Source of the DNA: Bacteroides sp.
GTDB lineage: Bacteria > Bacteroidota > Bacteroidia > Bacteroidales > Bacteroidaceae
Length of the DNA stretch: 64,000 nt
NCBI GenBank assembly: GCA_019414725.1
Contig: DXLM01000006.1
Coordinates: 1 to 64,000, forward strand
Direction: 5' to 3'
In this document: in pieces, positions 20,057 to 29,234 of the stretch
How the letters are laid out: each line of letters begins with the position of its first letter
How positions within the stretch are numbered: the stretch's first letter is position 1
Notes under the pieces: generated by a model
Told to the model about the DNA's origin: nothing
Databases searched by the model: none
Seen by the model: the letters and a program-made list of their open reading frames with translations, nothing else
Program-made: the position numbers and the translations under genes

Positions 20057-21412
20057 ATGAAAATGAAGATGGTAACAGCGCTGTTCGTTCTTTCCTTAGG
20101 TACAACAGCTTCTTTCGCTCAGACCGGAGCGTCAGACGGATCAAGATTCGGACATGGTGAAGACAGTATCCGATGCTTGAAAAATATCAGTATTTACACT
20201 GAGTATGTCAAAACTAACAATTTCAAGGACGCCTATACTCCTTGGATGAGCGTATTTACAGAAGCCCCCAAAGCTCAAGTAAGTACTTATACTAATGGTG
20301 CAAAAATTCTTCGTGCTTTAATAGCCGGTGAAAAAGATGCAGCTAAGCAAAAACAATACTTCAATGAACTGATGAAAGTTCACGACCAGCGTATCCAATA
20401 TCTGGACGATTTGAACAAGTTGGTTAAAAGAGATGCTACAAAGGGTTCAATTATCGGAATGAAGGCACATGACTACTTCACAATGGGTGGACAGGACATG
20501 AATGAAGCATACAACATGTTCAAAGAAGCCATTGAACTTGAAAAAGAAAATTCCGACTATTTTGTATTACAAGAATTCATGGATGCTGCTGCCCGTAAAA
20601 TGAAGAGTGATGAAGCATACAAAGAACAATTCATTCAGGATTACTTGTTTGCATCAGGAGTTGCTGATGGAGCTTTAAAAGCTGCCACAAAGGAAAATGA
20701 CAAAAAATTATTGAAAGTGGCAAAAGACAATATCGATGCATTTTTCATTAACAGTGGTGTAGCGACTTGCGACAACCTACAAGCTATCTATGCTCCGAAA
20801 GTTGAACAAAACAAAACTAATTTGGATTATCTGAAGCAAGTTATTTCTGTAATGCAGATGCTAAACTGTACAGAACAGGAAGCTTACTTTGCTGCATCTG
20901 AAGCCGCACATGCCATCGAACCGACTGCCGAAACTGCTGTAGGTTGCGGATACATGTATTACAAGAAAGGTGATATGGACAAATGTATCGACTATTTTGA
21001 TCAGGCTATCAACTTAGAACAAGACCCATTAAAGAAAGCCGACTATGCATACAAAACCGCTGCTATTTTATTCAGCAAAAAACAGTTGAGCAAGGCAAAA
21101 CAATATGCGCTGAAGTCAATCTCATTGGATGGAAACAATGGTAAGCCTTACATTTTAATTGCTAATATGTATGCATCAAGCCCTAACTGGAGTGATGAAG
21201 CCGCATTGAACAAGTGTACTTATTTTGCTGTTATCGACAAATTACAGAAAGCAAAAAGTGTAGATCCTAGTGTTGCTGAAGAAGCAAATAAACTAATTGG
21301 TACTTATGCAGCCCATACTCCTAAAGACGCAGACTTGTTCTTCCTCAGCTTGAAGAAAGGTGACTCTGTTACAATCGGTGGATGGATTGGTGAAACAACA
21401 ACTATCAGATAA
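20057..21412 (+). CDS. Secreted tetratricopeptide-repeat protein
   Basis: The 451-residue protein has a signal peptide (cleavage about SFA/QTG). It is helical throughout, with TPR-type repeats clearest at about 295-375 (GCGYMYYKKGDMDKCIDYFD, then ADYAYKTAAILFSKKQLSKA). It is likely periplasmic and part of an envelope assembly, since it sits 46 bases after the outer-membrane barrel and 2 bases before the LptC-like gene. The specific partner is unknown. Confidence 0.85.
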   Translation: MKMKMVTALFVLSLGTTASFAQTGASDGSRFGHGEDSIRCLKNISIYTEYVKTNNFKDAYTPWMSVFTEAPKAQVSTYTNGAKILRALIAGEKDAAKQKQYFNELMKVHDQRIQYLDDLNKLVKRDATKGSIIGMKAHDYFTMGGQDMNEAYNMFKEAIELEKENSDYFVLQEFMDAAARKMKSDEAYKEQFIQDYLFASGVADGALKAATKENDKKLLKVAKDNIDAFFINSGVATCDNLQAIYAPKVEQNKTNLDYLKQVISVMQMLNCTEQEAYFAASEAAHAIEPTAETAVGCGYMYYKKGDMDKCIDYFDQAINLEQDPLKKADYAYKTAAILFSKKQLSKAKQYALKSISLDGNNGKPYILIANMYASSPNWSDEAALNKCTYFAVIDKLQKAKSVDPSVAEEANKLIGTYAAHTPKDADLFFLSLKKGDSVTIGGWIGETTTIR

Positions 21413-21414
21413 TT

Positions 21415-22059
21415 ATGTCGTCTGAAAAAAAACAAGAATCACACTTTATATTTCTAAACATAACAGTTGCCATTTGGGCAACTGTTATGTTTGTTTTATT
21501 CCCAGCATGCTCAGGAGGCGAAAAAAATCTGGCGGAAGCCATTACAGAAAGAGATTCATTGCCTAGCATGAAAACATTGGGGGTTACTACCCTTATATCC
21601 GATTCCGGTATTACCCGCTACAAAATTATCACAGAAGAATGGGAAATTTATGATAAAAAGAACCCTCCTTATTGGGCTTTTGAAAAAGGAGTTTATCTGG
21701 AAAAGTTTGATTCCCTATTCCATATTGATGCCAGCATAAAAGCCGATACAGCCTATTACTACGAGAAAAAGAAACTTTGGGAATTGAGAAGCAATGTGCA
21801 TATCCGCAGCCAAAGAGGCGACAAATTTGACACAGACCTGCTCTTTTGGGATGAAAAACAGGAAAGGGTCTATTCTGACAAATTTATCCGCATTGAACAA
21901 GAAGACAAAATCATTACCGGTTATGGATTTGAATCCAACCAGCAAATGACAGAATATCAAATTTATAATAACACAGGTATTTTCACTGTAGAAGATACAG
22001 CACCAGCAGACAGTACAAAAGCTGTTGCAAATAGCACCAGAACTGATTCGATACGCTAA
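21415..22059 (+). CDS. lptC: LptC-like LPS-export lipoprotein
   Basis: LptC passes lipopolysaccharide from the inner-membrane LptBFG extractor to the periplasmic bridge. The 214-residue product has an N-terminal hydrophobic segment ending in the lipobox-like FPACSGG. A beta-jellyroll domain follows, with TRYKIITEEWEIYDKK, WAFEKGVYLEKFD, LWELRSNVHIRSQRGD and ITGYGFESNQQMTEYQI, the last matching the C-terminal LptC pattern. Its stop is 13 bases before the CorC-like gene. Confidence 0.85.
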   Translation: MSSEKKQESHFIFLNITVAIWATVMFVLFPACSGGEKNLAEAITERDSLPSMKTLGVTTLISDSGITRYKIITEEWEIYDKKNPPYWAFEKGVYLEKFDSLFHIDASIKADTAYYYEKKKLWELRSNVHIRSQRGDKFDTDLLFWDEKQERVYSDKFIRIEQEDKIITGYGFESNQQMTEYQIYNNTGIFTVEDTAPADSTKAVANSTRTDSIR

Positions 22060-22072
22060 TTCACTCACTATT

Positions 22073-23332
22073 ATGGGTATTATTATACAAATTCTTATCA
22101 CAATGGCTTTTTCCGCTTTTTTCTCCGGCATGGAAATAGCCTTTGTTTCATCCAATAAATTACGTTTTGAAATGGATCGTAACAGCCAAAGCATAAATTC
22201 ACGTATACTTTCCATCTTCTTTCATAATCCGAACAATTTTATCTCTACCATGTTGGTAGGGAACAACATCGCTTTGGTCATTTACGGTATATTGATGGCA
22301 CAAGTCATTGAACAAAACTTGCTGGCAGGATTGATAGACAACCACTTTTTATTAGTACTGATCCAAACAATTATTTCCACATTAATCATCTTGGTCACAG
22401 GAGAGTTCCTGCCTAAAACCTTATTTAAGATTAATCCCAATTTCACTCTGAATATTTTTGCAGTTCCCACTTACATTTGCTATGTCTTGCTCTATCCCAT
22501 CAGCAAGTTTGCTTCGGGAATATCCAATATATTACTTTACATTATAGGCATTAAAACAAATAAAGAAGCCAATGAAAAAGCTTTTACCAAAGTCGATCTA
22601 GATTACTTTATTCAAAGCAGTATACAAGATGTTCAAAATGAACAAGACATAGACACCGAAGTCAAGATATTCCAAAATGCACTAGATTTTTCGAATATCA
22701 GAATTAGGGATTGTATGGTACCCAGAACCGAAATTGTTGCCATAGAATATGGAACTCCCATAGAAGAACTAAAAGCCCGCTTCATTGAAAGCGGAATCAG
22801 TAAAATCATTGTCTATAAAGAAAACATTGACAATATTATAGGTTATATCCATTCTTCTGAAATGTTTCGTGAACAGACCGACTGGACTAAGAGTGTCCGC
22901 CAACTACCTATTGCTCCCGAAACGATGGGAGCGCATAAGCTGATGAAACTATTCATGCAGCAAAAGAAATCCTTAGCTGTAGTAGTCGATGAATTCGGAG
23001 GTACATCCGGCATCGTGGCGCTAGAAGATTTAGTGGAAGAAATTTTCGGTGAAATAGAAGATGAGCATGACACGACTTCTTACATAGCCAAATCTGTCGG
23101 TGACAATGAATACATCCTTTCCGGACGTCTGGAAATAGAAAAAGCCAATGAATTGTTCTCACTTGACCTACCGGAAAATGATGATTACCAAACTATCGGT
23201 GGACTCATCCTGCACCAATACCAAAGCTTCCCCAAAATACATGAAGAGATCACTTTCGATAAATTCCATTTCAAAATAATTAAAGTAACAGCAACCAAAA
23301 TTGAATTAGTAAAGTTGAAAGTAACCGAATAA
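22073..23332 (+). CDS. CNNM/CorC-type membrane protein with CBS pair (GldE-like)
   Basis: From the ATG at 22073 (MGIIIQIL) the protein has 419 residues; a longer frame from 22025 overlaps lptC and adds no membrane or domain sequence. The first 180 or so residues are a DUF21/CNNM membrane domain (FSAFFSGMEIAFVSSNKLR, ITGEFLPKTLFKINP-type block read as VTGEFLPKTLFK). A CBS pair follows (CMVPRTEIVAIEYGTP, VVVDEFGGTSGIVALEDLVEEIFGEIEDEHD), then a C-terminal CorC/HlyC domain (DYQTIGGLILHQ). Family members are Mg2+/Co2+-linked transporters. In gliding Bacteroidetes the homologue is GldE, but no gliding system is visible here. Confidence 0.9.
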   Translation: MGIIIQILITMAFSAFFSGMEIAFVSSNKLRFEMDRNSQSINSRILSIFFHNPNNFISTMLVGNNIALVIYGILMAQVIEQNLLAGLIDNHFLLVLIQTIISTLIILVTGEFLPKTLFKINPNFTLNIFAVPTYICYVLLYPISKFASGISNILLYIIGIKTNKEANEKAFTKVDLDYFIQSSIQDVQNEQDIDTEVKIFQNALDFSNIRIRDCMVPRTEIVAIEYGTPIEELKARFIESGISKIIVYKENIDNIIGYIHSSEMFREQTDWTKSVRQLPIAPETMGAHKLMKLFMQQKKSLAVVVDEFGGTSGIVALEDLVEEIFGEIEDEHDTTSYIAKSVGDNEYILSGRLEIEKANELFSLDLPENDDYQTIGGLILHQYQSFPKIHEEITFDKFHFKIIKVTATKIELVKLKVTE

Positions 23333-23437
23333 TAGATTTTTTTCACAATAAAATAGCTTGTAAGCTGCATTTTTTGTATCTTCGTGCGCTAAATCTATGA
23401 AGTATAAAAAAACAATAAACAAAAATAGTAAAATTAA

Positions 23438-25570
23438 ATGGCAACATTACAAACAATCAGAAGTAAAGGCCCTCTGTTGGTCGTTGTAATCGGACTTGCC
23501 CTCTTCGCATTCATTGCCGGAGACGCATGGAAGGTTCTCCAACCACATCAGGGTAAACAAGACGTAGGTGAAGTGAATGGAAAAACACTTACAGCACAAG
23601 AGTATCAAAAAATGGTAGACGAATACACAGAAGTCATTAAATTGACACAAGGTGTTTCTGCATTAAATGACGACCAACTGACTCAAGTGAAAGACCAAGT
23701 ATGGCAATCTTACGTAAATAACCAATTAATCGCAGCAGAAGCTGCAAAATTGGGACTGACTGTCAGCAAAGCTGAAGTTCAAGCAATCATTGAGGAGGGT
23801 ACTAACCCCTTATTAATGCAAACTCCGTTCCGCAATCCGCAAACCGGTGCTTTCGACAAAGATATGCTGAAAAAATTCCTGGTAGATTACGCTCACCTGG
23901 ATGCAAGCAAAATGCCTGCACAATATGTAGAATACTATCAAAAAATGGGAGCTTTTTGGAATTTTATTGAAAAGACTTTGATCCAATCTACTTTAGCTGA
24001 AAAATATCAGAACCTGATTGCAAAATCATTGATCTCAAATCCGGTTGCAGCTGAAGATGCGTTTACATCACGCACTGAACAATCAGACGTTTTACTGGCT
24101 GCAATTCCTTATTCTTCTATCAGCGATTCAACTATCACGGTTTCAAACAGCGAAATCAAAGATCTGTATAACAAGAAAAAAAGTTCTTTCGAACAGCCGG
24201 TTGAAACTCGTAACATCAAATACATTGATGTATTGGTAACTCCATCTGAAGAAGATCGCAAAGAAGTATTAAATGAAGTAACCGAATATGCCAACCAGCT
24301 AGGTACCGCTGCCGACATGAACACATTCATCCGTTCCACCGGCTCTGTTGTTCCTTTTTCTGAAATTGCAATCAACAAGACTGTATATCCTAATGATGTA
24401 GTTGCTCGTTTGGACTCTGTAACTATCAACGAAGTATATGGTCCTTACTATAATCAGGCAGATGATTCATATAATGCTTTTAAAATTATTGCCAAGCAGA
24501 CTGCTCCCGATTCAATCCAATATCGTCAAATTCAGGTATATGCTGAAGATGCTGCTAAAACCGCAACTTTAGCCGATAGTATTTTCAATGCACTGAAAGA
24601 TGGAGCTGACTTTGCTGATATCGCAAAAAAATATGGTCAGACAGGTGAAGCAACCTGGTTGACTGCACGCAACTATGAAGGTGCTGCATTAGATGCTGAC
24701 AATGCTAAATACATCAACACATTGATTAACTCTAATGTTAAAGAATTAAGCAATCTTCAGATCGGACAAGCTAACGTTATTCTTCAAGTGTTGGATAAAA
24801 AAGCCATGAAAGATAAATATAAAGTTGCAGTGATTAAACGTCCGGTTGAATTCAGCAAAGAAACATACAACAAGGCATACAATGATTTCAGCCAATTCGT
24901 AGCGCAGAACACTACAATGGATAAGATTGTTGCCAATGCAGAAGAAAGCGGATACCGCTTGTTAGAACGTGCTGATTTCCGTAGCGCAGAACACCGTGTG
25001 GGTGGTGTAAAAGGAACCCGTGAAGCGTTGAAATGGATTTTTGCAGCCAAAGAAGGTGAAGTGTCTCCATTGTATGAATGTGGTGAGAACGATCACCTGA
25101 TGGTAGTTGCTCTTGAAAAGATTAATCCTGCCGGATATCGTAATATCAACTTGGTTGCCGACATGCTGAAAGCAGAAATCATCAAAGATAAAAAAGCTGA
25201 AAAACTGATAGCTGAAATGAAAGGTGCAAACAGCATTGACCAAGTGAAAAATATGGCAAATGCAGTTAGCGATTCTGTAAAACATATCACTTTCTCTGCT
25301 CCGGCATATGTTTCAGTAACTCGCGCCAGCGAACCAGCTTTAGGTGCTTATGCAAGCAAAGCTGAAGTAAACAAGTTAACTGGTCCTATCAAGGGTAATG
25401 CAGGTGTTTACATGATTCAGGTTTATAACAAAGAAAAAAGTGCAGAAGAATTTGATGCTAAAAACGAAGAAAACAACTTGTCTAATATGGCAGGACGTTA
25501 TGCTAGCAGTTTCATCAATGACCTCTACAAAAAAGCTGAAGTGAAAGATGACCGTTATCTGTACTTCTAA
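23438..25570 (+). CDS. PpiD/SurA-like periplasmic peptidyl-prolyl isomerase
   Basis: The 710-residue protein is anchored by one N-terminal membrane helix (residues 10-30, GPLLVVVIGLALFAFIAGDA). A SurA_N-type chaperone domain follows (EVNGKTLTAQEYQKMVDEY, QVWQSYVNNQLIAAEAAKLGLTVS), then a parvulin domain near 345-450 (YRQIQVYAED, DGADFADIAKKYGQTGEATWL), and a long helical C-terminal part. PpiD-type proteins help fold outer-membrane proteins leaving SecYEG, which fits the surrounding envelope genes. A possible -7 element TATCTTCG is at 23377-23384. Confidence 0.92.
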   Translation: MATLQTIRSKGPLLVVVIGLALFAFIAGDAWKVLQPHQGKQDVGEVNGKTLTAQEYQKMVDEYTEVIKLTQGVSALNDDQLTQVKDQVWQSYVNNQLIAAEAAKLGLTVSKAEVQAIIEEGTNPLLMQTPFRNPQTGAFDKDMLKKFLVDYAHLDASKMPAQYVEYYQKMGAFWNFIEKTLIQSTLAEKYQNLIAKSLISNPVAAEDAFTSRTEQSDVLLAAIPYSSISDSTITVSNSEIKDLYNKKKSSFEQPVETRNIKYIDVLVTPSEEDRKEVLNEVTEYANQLGTAADMNTFIRSTGSVVPFSEIAINKTVYPNDVVARLDSVTINEVYGPYYNQADDSYNAFKIIAKQTAPDSIQYRQIQVYAEDAAKTATLADSIFNALKDGADFADIAKKYGQTGEATWLTARNYEGAALDADNAKYINTLINSNVKELSNLQIGQANVILQVLDKKAMKDKYKVAVIKRPVEFSKETYNKAYNDFSQFVAQNTTMDKIVANAEESGYRLLERADFRSAEHRVGGVKGTREALKWIFAAKEGEVSPLYECGENDHLMVVALEKINPAGYRNINLVADMLKAEIIKDKKAEKLIAEMKGANSIDQVKNMANAVSDSVKHITFSAPAYVSVTRASEPALGAYASKAEVNKLTGPIKGNAGVYMIQVYNKEKSAEEFDAKNEENNLSNMAGRYASSFINDLYKKAEVKDDRYLYF

Positions 25571-25596
25571 TCTGTAGTATATAATCCTATAAATAT

Positions 25597-25636
25597 AAAA
25601 ACAGGCTGTATCAAATGATTGGTACAGCCTGTTTTT
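25597..25636 (+). terminator. Strong terminator after the PpiD-like gene
   Basis: Perfect 14-base arms (25597-25610 and 25623-25636, AAAAACAGGCTGTA and its complement), a 12-base loop and a T tail, 26 bases past the stop. Confidence 0.88.
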
Positions 25637-26199
25637 ATATTCTTCCTGTCGTTGGTGACAGGACGTTTTTTTAAAAGATCAAGAGCTTTTAAAAAAAGAT
25701 AACCGCCTTTTTAAAAAAGAACAAGAGCTTTTTTAAAAACGTCTTGATCTTTTTTACCCCTGCCGAAAATTCCATCGTAAGCCTCATTTCGTAGAAACCC
25801 TTCTCATGCATACTTCTTACGATAGAAAAGCCTGAAAATGTCCTACTTTGCATCAAACACAAACAGCCTGTAAAAAATATGCATAACTGACAACAAGCAT
25901 GTTATGTAAAAAAAACTTCAAAACATAGTGAGGGCATGAGAGTATAAGTGAGAGCAAGAATTTTTACCGTCAATACATAAGTAATTTATAATTAGCCTGT
26001 TATACACACAATGAGGGCATGAGGGCATATATGCTCGAAGTTCCTGTATCGAAAAACTGACAGGTCAGAGATACTTCCGAAAGTTGACCGAAGAACAAAA
26101 TGATCCTTCAAGAACGGTAATCCTCCTTAATGTTACAGGTGGACTCCCAAAACTGTCAAAACATCGAAATCTCAAGTCCAAAGTAGCAATATGTATAAG
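25637..26199. other. Gene-free repeat-rich stretch
   Basis: No gene is supported here. Bases 25662-25754 hold poly-T/poly-A blocks with repeats of AAGAGCTTTT (25681-25690 and 25723-25734) and partial inverted repeats: ACGTTTTTTTA against TTAAAAACGT, and AAAAGATCAAGA against TCTTGATCTTTT. Near 25800 there is TCGTAAG/CTTACGA. At about 25930 and 26010 the phrase TGAGGGCATGAG occurs twice. From 26015 to 26216 one plus-strand frame is open for 67 codons, but its only Met codons are the last few before the stop. It may be the decayed remnant of an element. Confidence 0.5.
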
Positions 26200-27285
26200 C
26201 TACCAACTAAAAATAATGGGAATGGTGAATTGATTCACATAAAACTCCCGATACCATTTCTTTGAATTGAAATAATACCCCGTACTCCATTTTTCATTCA
26301 CTAATTGAAGTACCCGCAATGCTTCGGCATCCATTAATGGATCAAGTCCTCTCACCAGCCGAAAATCTTTCATTGAACCATCTATATCCACATTGAAACT
26401 ATAAATCACCCGTCCCTGCTTTCCCGTAGCTTTCATTTCGGGAGTTATTTTCAGATGAGAATTTATAAATTGCGTCAAAGCAACAGTACCACCGGGATAA
26501 GAAGAGTATCTATAAGGCTCCCAAGTGGTCTTTTCCAAATCTTCCTGTGCACATTCCCTATACAATAAATAATGTTCCAGATCCTCTTTCCAAAAACGCA
26601 TAGTCAAAAAATAATCATATGGCACAGGTTTGCTGTTTTTCATGGCAGGAATCAGCCGGGGAAAATTAGAAAGAATACGTATAGCCTCTTTATCAAAAGC
26701 CGGATGAGTGCCTTTTATCACACGGATATTCATAATCTCCCCGTTTTCATTCACCGTAAAACGGCAAATAGCAACGGCTTTATCCACTTTATCATCAGGC
26801 CAACCCATATTTCCCATAACAAGACTACGAATATCATCTGGAAAGACAGGCATGGAATCGACAAATTGTCCCCTGCAAGATTCCAGAACTTGCTGCTGCC
26901 GCCAAATACGGTCACTGTAAATATCAGGATTAAAAGGAATATGAAAGACTACAGTACTATCTATATCTCTACCCGCTTTCTTTGCAGGCTGCCATTCACG
27001 CATCCCCTCAATCACATCTTCGGCCGCCTTGGCAAACAAAGGATGAGTGGCTTCAATATATTTACTACGGACAATACCCAAACTATCAATGCGGAGTGTA
27101 CACACTGCTTCACCTGCAATATCCGCCTTTAATAAAGAATCCGGATATACAAGCTGCCACACAGCATAATCCGTAATACCTTTTACTGTGGGATAATATG
27201 GTGGAAGATTCATATTCTTTTGTGCATAAAAAGATAGAAAGGGAAATATGCACCCTATTAATAAAAGTGATAATCTATTATTCAT
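26200..27285 (-). CDS. Exported protein with three TonB C-terminal-like repeats
   Basis: The 361-residue protein has a cleavable signal (FLSFYAQ) and no proline-rich spacer or inner-membrane anchor. Three segments each read like the TonB C-terminal fold: about 50-115 (AGEAVCTLRIDSLGIVRSKY, THPLFAKAAEDVIEGMREWQPAK), about 165-232 (AVAICRFTVNENGEIMNIRV, THPAFDKEAIRILSNFPRLIPA) and about 285-360 (GRVIYSFNVDIDGSMKDFRL, DPLMDAEALRVLQLV). Such domains bind TonB boxes or peptidoglycan. Without an anchor this is unlikely to be an energy transducer itself. It has a good own promoter (27303-27334). Confidence 0.8.
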   Translation of the reverse strand: MNNRLSLLLIGCIFPFLSFYAQKNMNLPPYYPTVKGITDYAVWQLVYPDSLLKADIAGEAVCTLRIDSLGIVRSKYIEATHPLFAKAAEDVIEGMREWQPAKKAGRDIDSTVVFHIPFNPDIYSDRIWRQQQVLESCRGQFVDSMPVFPDDIRSLVMGNMGWPDDKVDKAVAICRFTVNENGEIMNIRVIKGTHPAFDKEAIRILSNFPRLIPAMKNSKPVPYDYFLTMRFWKEDLEHYLLYRECAQEDLEKTTWEPYRYSSYPGGTVALTQFINSHLKITPEMKATGKQGRVIYSFNVDIDGSMKDFRLVRGLDPLMDAEALRVLQLVNEKWSTGYYFNSKKWYREFYVNQFTIPIIFSW

Positions 27286-27302
27286 GTCTAAGTCAAGTTT
27301 TC

Positions 27303-27334
27303 ACAAAATTAGCGACTACACATGATATAAACAA
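27303..27334 (-). promoter_or_regulatory. Promoter of the triple TonB-C gene
   Basis: The minus strand has a -33 TTG (27332-27334), a 20-base spacer and a -7 TAATTTTGT (27303-27311). Transcription would start near 27296, about 11 bases from the ATG. Confidence 0.65.
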
Positions 27335-27359
27335 TACCACTAACATTAATATATATAAA

Positions 27360-27395
27360 AGAAAGCGGAGATGCCTCATCGCACCCCCGCTTTCT
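27360..27395 (-). terminator. Terminator after ilvC
   Basis: AGAAAGCGG (27360-27368) pairs with CCGCTTTCT (27387-27395), 18 bases past the ilvC stop, with an A/T-rich tail. It ends the ilv operon. Confidence 0.75.
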
Positions 27396-27412
27396 ATACT
27401 AAATACTAACTA

Positions 27413-28456
27413 TTAATTATTTTCAGGACGAAGTTTACGTACGGTTACAGCCGTCTGCCACATTTCGCTTTCACGCAATGCTTTCAATTCTTCTTCCAAT
27501 TTTTCACGATAATCGGGTTTAGAGTTAGAATCGATAGAAATCTGAGCCTCGTTGCCAGTCTTCACACTGTGATATAACTTTTCAACTACAGGTTTGATAG
27601 CATCATGAAACGGAGTCATCCAATCCAATGCACCGCGCTGAGCAGTAGTAGAGCAGTTAGCATACATCCAGTCCATACCATTCTTAGCAAACAAAGGCAT
27701 CAATGACTGGGTTAATTCTTCTACAGTTTCATTAAACGCTTCAGAAGGGCTATGTCCGTTTTCACGCAATACTTCATACTGAGCCAACAACAATCCTTGG
27801 ATAGCCCCCATTAAAGAACCGCGTTCACCAGTCAAGTCAGAAGTTGCTTCACGCTGGAAAGTAGTTTCGAACAAATAGCCTGAACCGATACCAATACCCA
27901 ATGCAATAGTACGTTCATAAGCCTTGCCGGTTACATCCTGATAGATAGCGTATGAAGAGTTCAAACCACGACCTTCCAAGAACATGGTACGCAGTGAAGT
28001 ACCCGACCCTTTAGGAGCTACCATGATCACATCAATATCAGCAGGAGGAACTACCCCTGTACGGTCACTCCAAGTAATAGCAAAGCCATGAGAGAAATAA
28101 AGTGCCTTGCCTTGAGTCAAGCAAGGTTTGATAGTCGGCCATACAGACATAACAGCTGCATCAGATAACAGACACATTACGATAGTCGCTTTCTGACAAG
28201 CCTCTTCAATACCAAACAGAGTTTCACCCGGAACCCATCCGTCAGCAACTGCTTTTTCATATGTTTTTCCCGGACGCTGACCAACGATTACATTGAAACC
28301 ATTGTCCCGGAGATTCAAAGACTGCCCCGGTCCCTGCACACCATACCCGATCACAGCGATTGTTTCATCTTTCAATACTTCACGTGCTTTTTCCAAAGGA
28401 AATTCATCGCGGATAACTACAGTTTCTGTAACGCCGCCAAAATTCAATTGTGCCAT
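27413..28456 (-). CDS. ilvC: Ketol-acid reductoisomerase
   Basis: IlvC isomerises and reduces acetolactate (or acetohydroxybutyrate) with NAD(P)H in valine/isoleucine synthesis. The Rossmann motif is IAVIGYGVQGPGQSLNLRD (about 33-51). The C-terminal knotted domain has FETTFQREATSDLTGERGSLMGA with the metal-binding Asp/Glu residues, and EAFNETVEELT. At 347 residues it is a short (class I) enzyme. It is last in the operon. Just upstream (28457-28490) is the AT-rich TAAATTAAAAATTAAAAATT type spacer seen elsewhere in this window. Confidence 0.97.
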   Translation of the reverse strand: MAQLNFGGVTETVVIRDEFPLEKAREVLKDETIAVIGYGVQGPGQSLNLRDNGFNVIVGQRPGKTYEKAVADGWVPGETLFGIEEACQKATIVMCLLSDAAVMSVWPTIKPCLTQGKALYFSHGFAITWSDRTGVVPPADIDVIMVAPKGSGTSLRTMFLEGRGLNSSYAIYQDVTGKAYERTIALGIGIGSGYLFETTFQREATSDLTGERGSLMGAIQGLLLAQYEVLRENGHSPSEAFNETVEELTQSLMPLFAKNGMDWMYANCSTTAQRGALDWMTPFHDAIKPVVEKLYHSVKTGNEAQISIDSNSKPDYREKLEEELKALRESEMWQTAVTVRKLRPENN

Positions 28457-28490
28457 TTTAAATTATAAATTAAAAATTAAAAATTAGATT

Positions 28491-29234
28491 CTAAATAAAT
28501 ATCACCTTACTGCGAACGACAACATCTGTGCCATTCTTCTTCACCTCTATATCATATTCTTTCTCCCCCACTTCCTCGCGGTAGAAACTCAATATATCAC
28601 CATAATAACTTTCAGCTACATAAGCCATCTCAAAACGTTTAATCCGTTTCTCCTTAAAAAATTCTATAGGAAACAGGTCGAGAATATGTTCTATATACTT
28701 AATACTGTTCACATGACCATTGATATCAATATCGCTATATCTGGTCTGGTATTCAGAAACCGGAGTTTTCTCTGTCACCTTAATACGACCGGGCTTGCTT
28801 ATAGGACATTCCTTATCGCATACATAATCAGTGATACTACCTCCGTGAAGCGTAAGCAAGTCAGCTGGTTTGCGAGTTTCCATACTGATCATCGCCCATA
28901 CGGAACGGGCGTATCCGACAGCTTTTCCTTCCTTATCCAAAATTGCAAAATTACGGTCTGTAAAAAGGCGATACACGTTCTCCACCCATGTCTGAATACT
29001 GAATCCCTCATATTGACAAGGCATATTCTCTAACTCTACAGCTAAACGGGAAAGTACCCATGTATAATGATTCTCATTGAGTGTAGCAATTCCAAATCCC
29101 CGGTCGGCAGCATGAAAGCCGGCACAATTCAGCAAATGGTTACCCAGCACACTCATAGTCAACTTTCCACTGAAATCACAGTGAAAGGGTTCTGCCACAA
29201 ATCTGTATGTTCCTACTTTATTCTCACTCATCAT
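28491..29234 (-). CDS. Acyl-ACP thioesterase
   Basis: The 247-residue protein has two hot-dog domains like FatA/FatB and bacterial acyl-ACP thioesterases: FHCDFSGKLTMSVLGNHLLN and ENHYTWVLSRLAVELENMP in the first, and TRYSDIDINGHVNSIKYIEHILD (Asn/His active-site region) in the second. It releases fatty acids from acyl carrier protein. The start is ATG at 29234, within TAATG at the ilvN stop (29231 is an alternative). A longer frame to 29351 lies wholly inside ilvN and is rejected. Its place between ilvN and ilvC suggests a link between branched-chain amino acid and branched-chain fatty acid metabolism. Confidence 0.92.
   Translation of the reverse strand: MMSENKVGTYRFVAEPFHCDFSGKLTMSVLGNHLLNCAGFHAADRGFGIATLNENHYTWVLSRLAVELENMPCQYEGFSIQTWVENVYRLFTDRNFAILDKEGKAVGYARSVWAMISMETRKPADLLTLHGGSITDYVCDKECPISKPGRIKVTEKTPVSEYQTRYSDIDINGHVNSIKYIEHILDLFPIEFFKEKRIKRFEMAYVAESYYGDILSFYREEVGEKEYDIEVKKNGTDVVVRSKVIFI

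Noticed and set aside
26015..26216. Open frame reading CIEKLTGQRYFRKL in the repeat-rich region
   Set aside because: No start codon except the Met codons right before the stop, and it runs into the 3' end of the next gene; kept only as a sign of a decayed element.
26572..27132. 186-codon open frame antisense to the triple TonB-C gene
   Set aside because: No family pattern; the minus-strand gene has promoter, signal peptide and three recognisable repeats.
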